Origin: Anaeramoeba flamelloides
Lineage: Eukaryota > Metamonada > Anaeramoebidae
Assembly: GCA_027625915.1 (NCBI GenBank)
Contig: JANTQA010000044.1
Location: forward strand, 868,001-932,000
Direction: 5' to 3'
DNA length: 64,000 bases
Below are positions 59,140-64,000 of the stretch, piece after piece. Position 1 is the stretch's first letter. The number at the start of each line of letters is the position of its first letter. The translations under genes were made by a program, and so were the position numbers. The notes under the pieces were generated by a model that was given only the letters and a program-made list of their open reading frames with translations, was not told where the DNA came from and searched no databases.

Positions 59140-61762
59140 TTAATTCCATTCAAAATCCACTGAAACTAAAAATTTTAATTGAATACGTTTAATATTAAAA
59201 AGAATAAACTGGTCAAAATTTTGTTGGGAATTGAGGTTAATGGAGGGTATAATCTTCCCATTGGGAATTTTTATACCTGATAATAGACTTTGTTCTTGTT
59301 GTTCATCTGGAGTAAACCTGCCTTGTGCCCAAACTGAATCGAATTGCTTTGGTGTTGATTCTAAAAAATCAGGAATTATTTTTTTACATTTTTTGCCAAG
59401 AAACACTTGAGTTAAAAGCAAAAAGCAGTGAGGCTCATATCTAGAAACATTGCAATCTTGTATGGCCTGTGAAACGGAATTGGTAAAATATATCCCCTTT
59501 CCAAAGGGGTACGTTAATTTGGGATCACTATTTGGTGGGAGACTAAATCCGTTGGTTAATATGCTAGCCACCTGTGGGTATGTGGCGCCCTGTAAAAGCA
59601 AGTGACTTTGCGAATTGCCCCCGTATTTTTGAGATTGCTTTTCTACTTTCTTGGTGTCCTTATTGGACAATTCAAAAATGTCTAGAATTTTAAATTGTGT
59701 TGGGATCTTGACTGGATCCGCCGAGTGTGTCGTGGTGGCCGACTGCAGAGTGCCATTTGAGGTTGAAAACGAGGATAGCAACTGATGTGAATAGGAATTT
59801 TTCAGGTATCTTGCAATCATTTGATAGTTCTTTGTGCGGTTCGTGATCGGCGTGATTGTGTATCCGAGTGCTTGTGATTGCAATTTGATTTTTTTTGAAG
59901 ACTTTTCTTCAGAGTGTTGGATTTGGATGGGCTTTTGGATTTGAAATAAATTCTGAAGAATTTGTACCATTCGTATGGATTTTTTCAAAATTTTTGGTGA
60001 GGAAATAATTGGATTAGAGCGGAACCCAAAGTCGTGTGGCAATTCAGAGTAAAATTGGCTGCTAAGGGTTTCTAATGTATTTGTAAATGTGTTTTTTTTT
60101 AAAGAGTTTGTTTTTGTTTTTTTGGTTTTTTCACAAACGATCTTTTCAATTTCTTGTAAATTTTTTCGGACTGATTTTAATTTTGCTTTTTTCAATTCAA
60201 ACGGGTTGACTTCACTGAGATCAAGGCCGGTCCCGATTAATGAAGACAAAAGCGTTTTTGTTCGAAACAATTTCTTGATTAAATCTTGGACGTCTTCATC
60301 TATTTCTTCTTCTGAATCCTCTTCTGACTCGCTTTCGGATTCTTCTTCGGATTCCGTGCCAGTGTCCATACTAGAACCAGAGCTTGTCTTATTCTTTTTC
60401 TTTTTTTCCTTTTTTGTTTTTTTATCAGACTCTGTGACGGACTCTTCTGAAGAGTCTTCTCCAGTTGAAGTAAAAGAAGACTCTGATCCAGACGACAAAA
60501 CATTTGTTGTTACTATATATTTTTTGGCTTTTTTTGAACTTTTTTTTCTTGAATGCCAATTTTTTCCAGTCTTGGTTAAAAATTCTTGCTCAAAATGGTC
60601 AATGGCATCGTGCTTATTGAAAAAGAATTGCTCGGATTTTTGAACTAGACCATCAACTGTGCCAGAATAAGAAAAGCTTAGATAATTTGTTCGAGAGAGT
60701 TGGATCACTTGCAGCTGATTAAAGAGTTTTTCTTTTGGGATCTCAAGCAAAACGCTGAGTGGGACTTGGTGCCTTTTTAATAAATTGCCAGATAAATTAT
60801 ATGAGCAGAAAGGAGACACAATGTGCTTGTTTGGATCCTTATTTATATTTAGTACCTGCAGTGCCTTCGAGATATTTGTATTGTTTTTCTGGGTTTTTTT
60901 TTCCTTTCTTTTGTTCTTTTTTTTCTCTTTTTCTTTTTTTTTGCTTGTCTTTGTTTCTTTCTTTTTATTTTGTTTCTTTTTGTCTTTTTTTTTCTTCCTT
61001 TCTTTCTCTTTTTCTTTTTTTTTCTTTGTTTCTTTCTTCTTGTCTTTCTTCTTCTTTGTTTCTTTCTTTTTGTCTTTCTTCTTCTTTTTTTTCTTTTCTT
61101 TTTCTGTTTTCTTTTTTTTGTCCTTAGGTTTTTGTTTTTCTTTCTTTTTGTCTTTTTTTTTTTTTTTCTTTTTTTTGTCCTTTCTCTTTCTCTTTTTCTT
61201 TTTTTTTCTTGGTTTCGTTCTTTTTGTCTTTTTTGTTCTCTTTTATTTTCTTTTGCTCCTTCTCCTTCTCTTTCTCTTTTTTTTTCTTTGTTCCTTTGTC
61301 TTTGTCCTTCTTTTTCTTTTTCTCTTTTTCTTTTTCTTTTTCTTTTTTTTTAGAATTTTTTTTCTTCTGATCTTTGTCCTTCTTTTTCTTGTTTTTGTTG
61401 TTTTTTTTACGTTTGGACTGTTGATTATCTTTTTGTTTGCCAATGGGTTTTTTTCTTTTTCTGGATTCCTTTTTTTCTTCGGGCTTTGGTATTTGGATTT
61501 CATATTTTTTGCCTTGAACTAATTTACTCTTTTTAACCGAATCCTGCACCCATAGTTTATTTCGAATTTTGAGATCTTTGTAATCTTTTGATTTGTTAAT
61601 ACGCTTGATTAAATAACTATCAAAGACCGTTTCTGAGATTATAAAATAGTTTACTTTATTTGATAGCATGACTGAAACATTCCCAGAATTTGATTGAATG
61701 ACGTTTTTAAGATGCCTTCCTTTTGACGAGAGAATAAAATTGAGTCCTTTGAAAACTGACAT
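59140..61762 (-). CDS. BRCT-WGR-PARP protein, probably catalytically dead
   Basis: ATG at 61762; residues 1-95 form a BRCT-like fold (MSVFKGLNFILSSKG to KLWVQDSVKKSKLV), then about 200 Lys/Glu/Asp residues. Frame 1 stops at 61126-61124, but the +1 frame is open across the Lys tract and continues into the rest of the protein, so one +1 shift lies near 61126-61190. Next is a degenerate WGR domain (about 60870-60500; SFSYSGTVDGL stands where WGRVG is expected, but the end FEQEFLTKTGKNW is kept). An acidic Ser/Glu segment follows, then a PARP regulatory helical domain (VQDLIKKLFRTK, ELPHDFGF) and the catalytic fold (FGKGIYFTNSVSQA). In the His-Tyr-Glu triad, LLWHGS is replaced by LLLQGA and the Glu position reads DQF. 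PARP1-type proteins bind broken DNA; this one probably acts without polymer synthesis, like plant PARP3. It is a nuclear protein by inference. Confidence 0.85.
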
Positions 61763-63785
61763 AAATAATTAACGTATAGTTGAAAAAAATGATTTACTTA
61801 GATTGTTTTCTTTAAACTGTTCAGCTGTTGAATTACTCCTAATTTTTATTAATTCCATTAAACAGCTCCAAGAACAATAGATTGAAGGAAATAGAACAAT
61901 TAAAAAAGTATTTTAATTGTTTGATAAAATCACTGTAAGACCTGGTAAAAAACATGTTACCTTCAAAAGCTGGGTTTCTTCTATACTAGAAAGCTTACAA
62001 TAACAATGGTCAAAGAACTTGAAAATTATCATAATTAAAAATGATATTGGTTTCTTATAGTTCTATTCTATTTCAAAAAAATTATGGCAGATTTATTTAA
62101 AAATATCTTAATTAAATCCAATCATCAAACGATTTTAATATAAAAAATTATTATCAACATTTATTGATTCTTGGCAATGGCCCAATTTGTTTGTTAGTAT
62201 GACATTAAAAAATAAAAGATATTAAAATTTCTAATCTAGATTTTTTATGATATTTTCAAGAGGTGAAAATATTGCTGATTATTATCTTTTTTATTTAAAA
62301 AAAAGAGTTCACAAAGAAAACAAATCTTGATAAAATTTCTCTAGTATTGAATATTTAAAACTGTATTTAATTGCTTAGATAATCATTTATATCTTTGTCA
62401 TTTCATATTATCCATTTTTTTAATCGAAATTGGTCGTACATTGTTTTTACCAAATAAGTTACATTTTTATTGTCTTTTTTTAGAAATATTTGGATCAAAC
62501 GTATTTGAACTAAATACGATAGTTGTTGATTCAATCAGTATTAGTGTTAAAGTTAATTTTGTTTTATCAATTAACAAACACACCTACTAACAAAATTGGG
62601 TTTTTATGAAATGTTAAAAAAATTCTTCATTTTTTTGGAGATACCTTATTATTAAAAAAAATTTAAAAAAAAGAGGATCATGTTAAATTTTTTTCAAAAA
62701 TATAGATAAATTTAGTGAAAATTTTAAATTTGATATTTCATTTTTAGTATTCCTTTTTTAATAGTAGAACTTTTAGAAACCAATATCATACTTAGTTATT
62801 TTGTATGTGCCTTTTTTTGATCAGTTTTACTCTAAGCTTTCTATAAAAGAAGAAATCCAGCTTTTCCAAAAAATACGAATTTTATTCAGTCTTCAGAATG
62901 TAATAAGTCTAAGAGTGCTATTTTCAAACAAGTACACAGTACTTATGAAAATAAAAACCAAAAAAGAAATTATTTTCGTTTTTATTTTATAAAAAATACT
63001 TATCTTCACATTCTATTCCCAACATGTAAAAATAATTGGAATATTAAATTTATATTTCCGGGTGAAAACAACATTAGTGTGTATAAAAACATTTTTTGAT
63101 AGTATTCTCGAATCTAAGTTAAGTTTATATAATAAAAGTTCAATTTTAGAAAATATATAAATTTTCCAATAAAATTTAACAATATTTGACTTTTAAGATC
63201 CTGTTAATTTTTTTTTTTTAATTTATTAAATTTCCATTTCAAATCTATAAACACAACACAATTAACATGATTATTTTCAATCCTTTTTAGCAATGACAGT
63301 TATGAGTTAGAAATTTTTTAACATATATACATACACTTTAAAATACCTTAAAGTTTTTTGTTTCTAAAAATATGTCTTGGAAGATCTTATAAAAATAAAT
63401 TGATTTTAATTATTGTTATAGTTATTATTTATTAGTGTGAGGCATTAATTTCCCACATTTGTAAAATTCCTTAATCTTATTTAAGAATTTTATAAAAAAT
63501 TTAAATTTTGCCAATTATTCAGATATGTTACTAAATATGATTAATAGTTTTTTTGTAATTATATTAAGAATAGTAATATTTTGCAATCTATTGTATTATT
63601 TTTTTTTTTAATTTTGACATACAAATTTTGTGATTATTGCTAGAGTTAGTAAATTTTCTAGAAAATGGTCCAAATCTCAATTATTATTTTATTATTTATT
63701 TTTTCTCTTTTAAATCTTAACATTTTGATTTATTTTTAGAACTCTTGAAATAATTTTGACCATTTTAGAATTTTTTTAAAATTTA
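61763..63785. other. Intergenic, no gene seen
   Basis: AT-rich DNA upstream of the reverse-strand PARP gene. The first 200 bases should include its promoter. An open stretch at 62801-62992 lacks any domain. Nothing supportable. Confidence 0.4.
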
Positions 63786-63839
63786 TTTTGAAGGGGGGTG
63801 TATTCGTTTGATATTGTTTTTCATTATTTTTTTGTTTTT

Positions 63840-64000
63840 TTTTTTCTGTTTATTTGTGAAGTTTTCTATGTTTTTTTGAGTTTTCTATTTATTTGTGGAA
63901 TGTTCTAGGTTTTTTTGAGGTTTCTATTTTATTTTTAAAATCTATTGATTTTCGTTAGGTTTTTTTTACTTTTCGAAATAAATAGAAAACTCAAAAAAAA
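63840..64000. repeat. Foldback repeat, family B, cut by window end
   Basis: TTTATTTGTGAAGTTTTCTA, TTTTTTGAGTTTTCTATTTATT, AATGTTCTAGG and CGTTAGGTTTTTTTTAC then TTTTCGAAATAAATAG: the left arm and start of the family B hairpin. The right arm lies beyond the window. Confidence 0.65.

Noticed and set aside
60785..61522. Long Phe/Leu/Ser-rich open frame on the plus strand
   Set aside because: It is the antisense of the Lys/Glu-rich linker and Ser/Glu region of the PARP gene; its composition is fully explained by that.
1..64000. tRNA, rRNA, snRNA genes and CRISPR arrays
   Set aside because: I looked for T-loop words, U6 and U2 core words and regular direct repeats with spacers. None was convincing, and the (CAA)n, (TA)n and GTGCCTTA repeats do not have a spacer structure.

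Overview
This window is eukaryotic nuclear DNA, probably from a free-living protist. It is extremely AT-rich, with long A and T homopolymers and many simple repeats. The recognisable genes are eukaryote-specific: ribosomal proteins eL37 and eL41, a BEACH-WD40 protein, a bZIP factor, a UBL/UAS/UBX protein, a HEATR5-like protein and a BRCT-WGR-PARP protein. Some are spliced with GT..AG introns. Proteins carry long Asn/Glu, Asp/Glu, Lys and poly-Asn tracts. TAA, TAG and TGA all appear as terminators, so the standard code fits. The composition reminds me of AT-rich amoeboid or anaerobic protists such as Anaeramoeba, but I cannot prove the taxon.

Layout. 1-7100: AT-rich DNA with a dispersed repeat, an APE-type LINE fragment plus a foldback repeat, the 3' part of a BEACH-WD40 gene, and a reverse-strand LINE relic. 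7125-10874 (-): a UBL-UAS-UBX gene. 11100-15700: a nest of DNA-transposon-like elements and a roughly 3.3 kb imperfect palindrome. 18553-19544 (+): a small spliced gene I do not recognise. 19700-24770: repeats. 24774-36344 (+): a HEATR5/Laa1-like gene with a 4.8 kb first intron. 36345-40350: relics and one candidate small ORF. 40357-41472 (-): bZIP factor. 43076-44978: a TIR element. 46110-47999 (+): a seven-helix membrane protein with a beta-propeller-like ectodomain. 48400-52170: the fullest LINE copy, riddled with MITEs. 52555-53254: divergent ribosomal protein genes eL37 (-) and eL41 (+). 53255-59050: repeats and a possible lone exon. 59140-61762 (-): a PARP1-type protein with a degenerate active site. 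The window ends inside another foldback repeat.

The genes do not form one pathway. They are separated housekeeping, trafficking and signalling genes in a sea of transposon relics. The most useful observations are the PARP-fold protein that has lost two of its three catalytic residues; apparent +1 frame shifts in three otherwise good genes; the divergent ribosomal-protein pair; and a nested repeat landscape in which a related LINE copy supplies the empty site of a MITE insertion. Splice sites, repeat edges and domain matches were read by eye, without any alignment or search.
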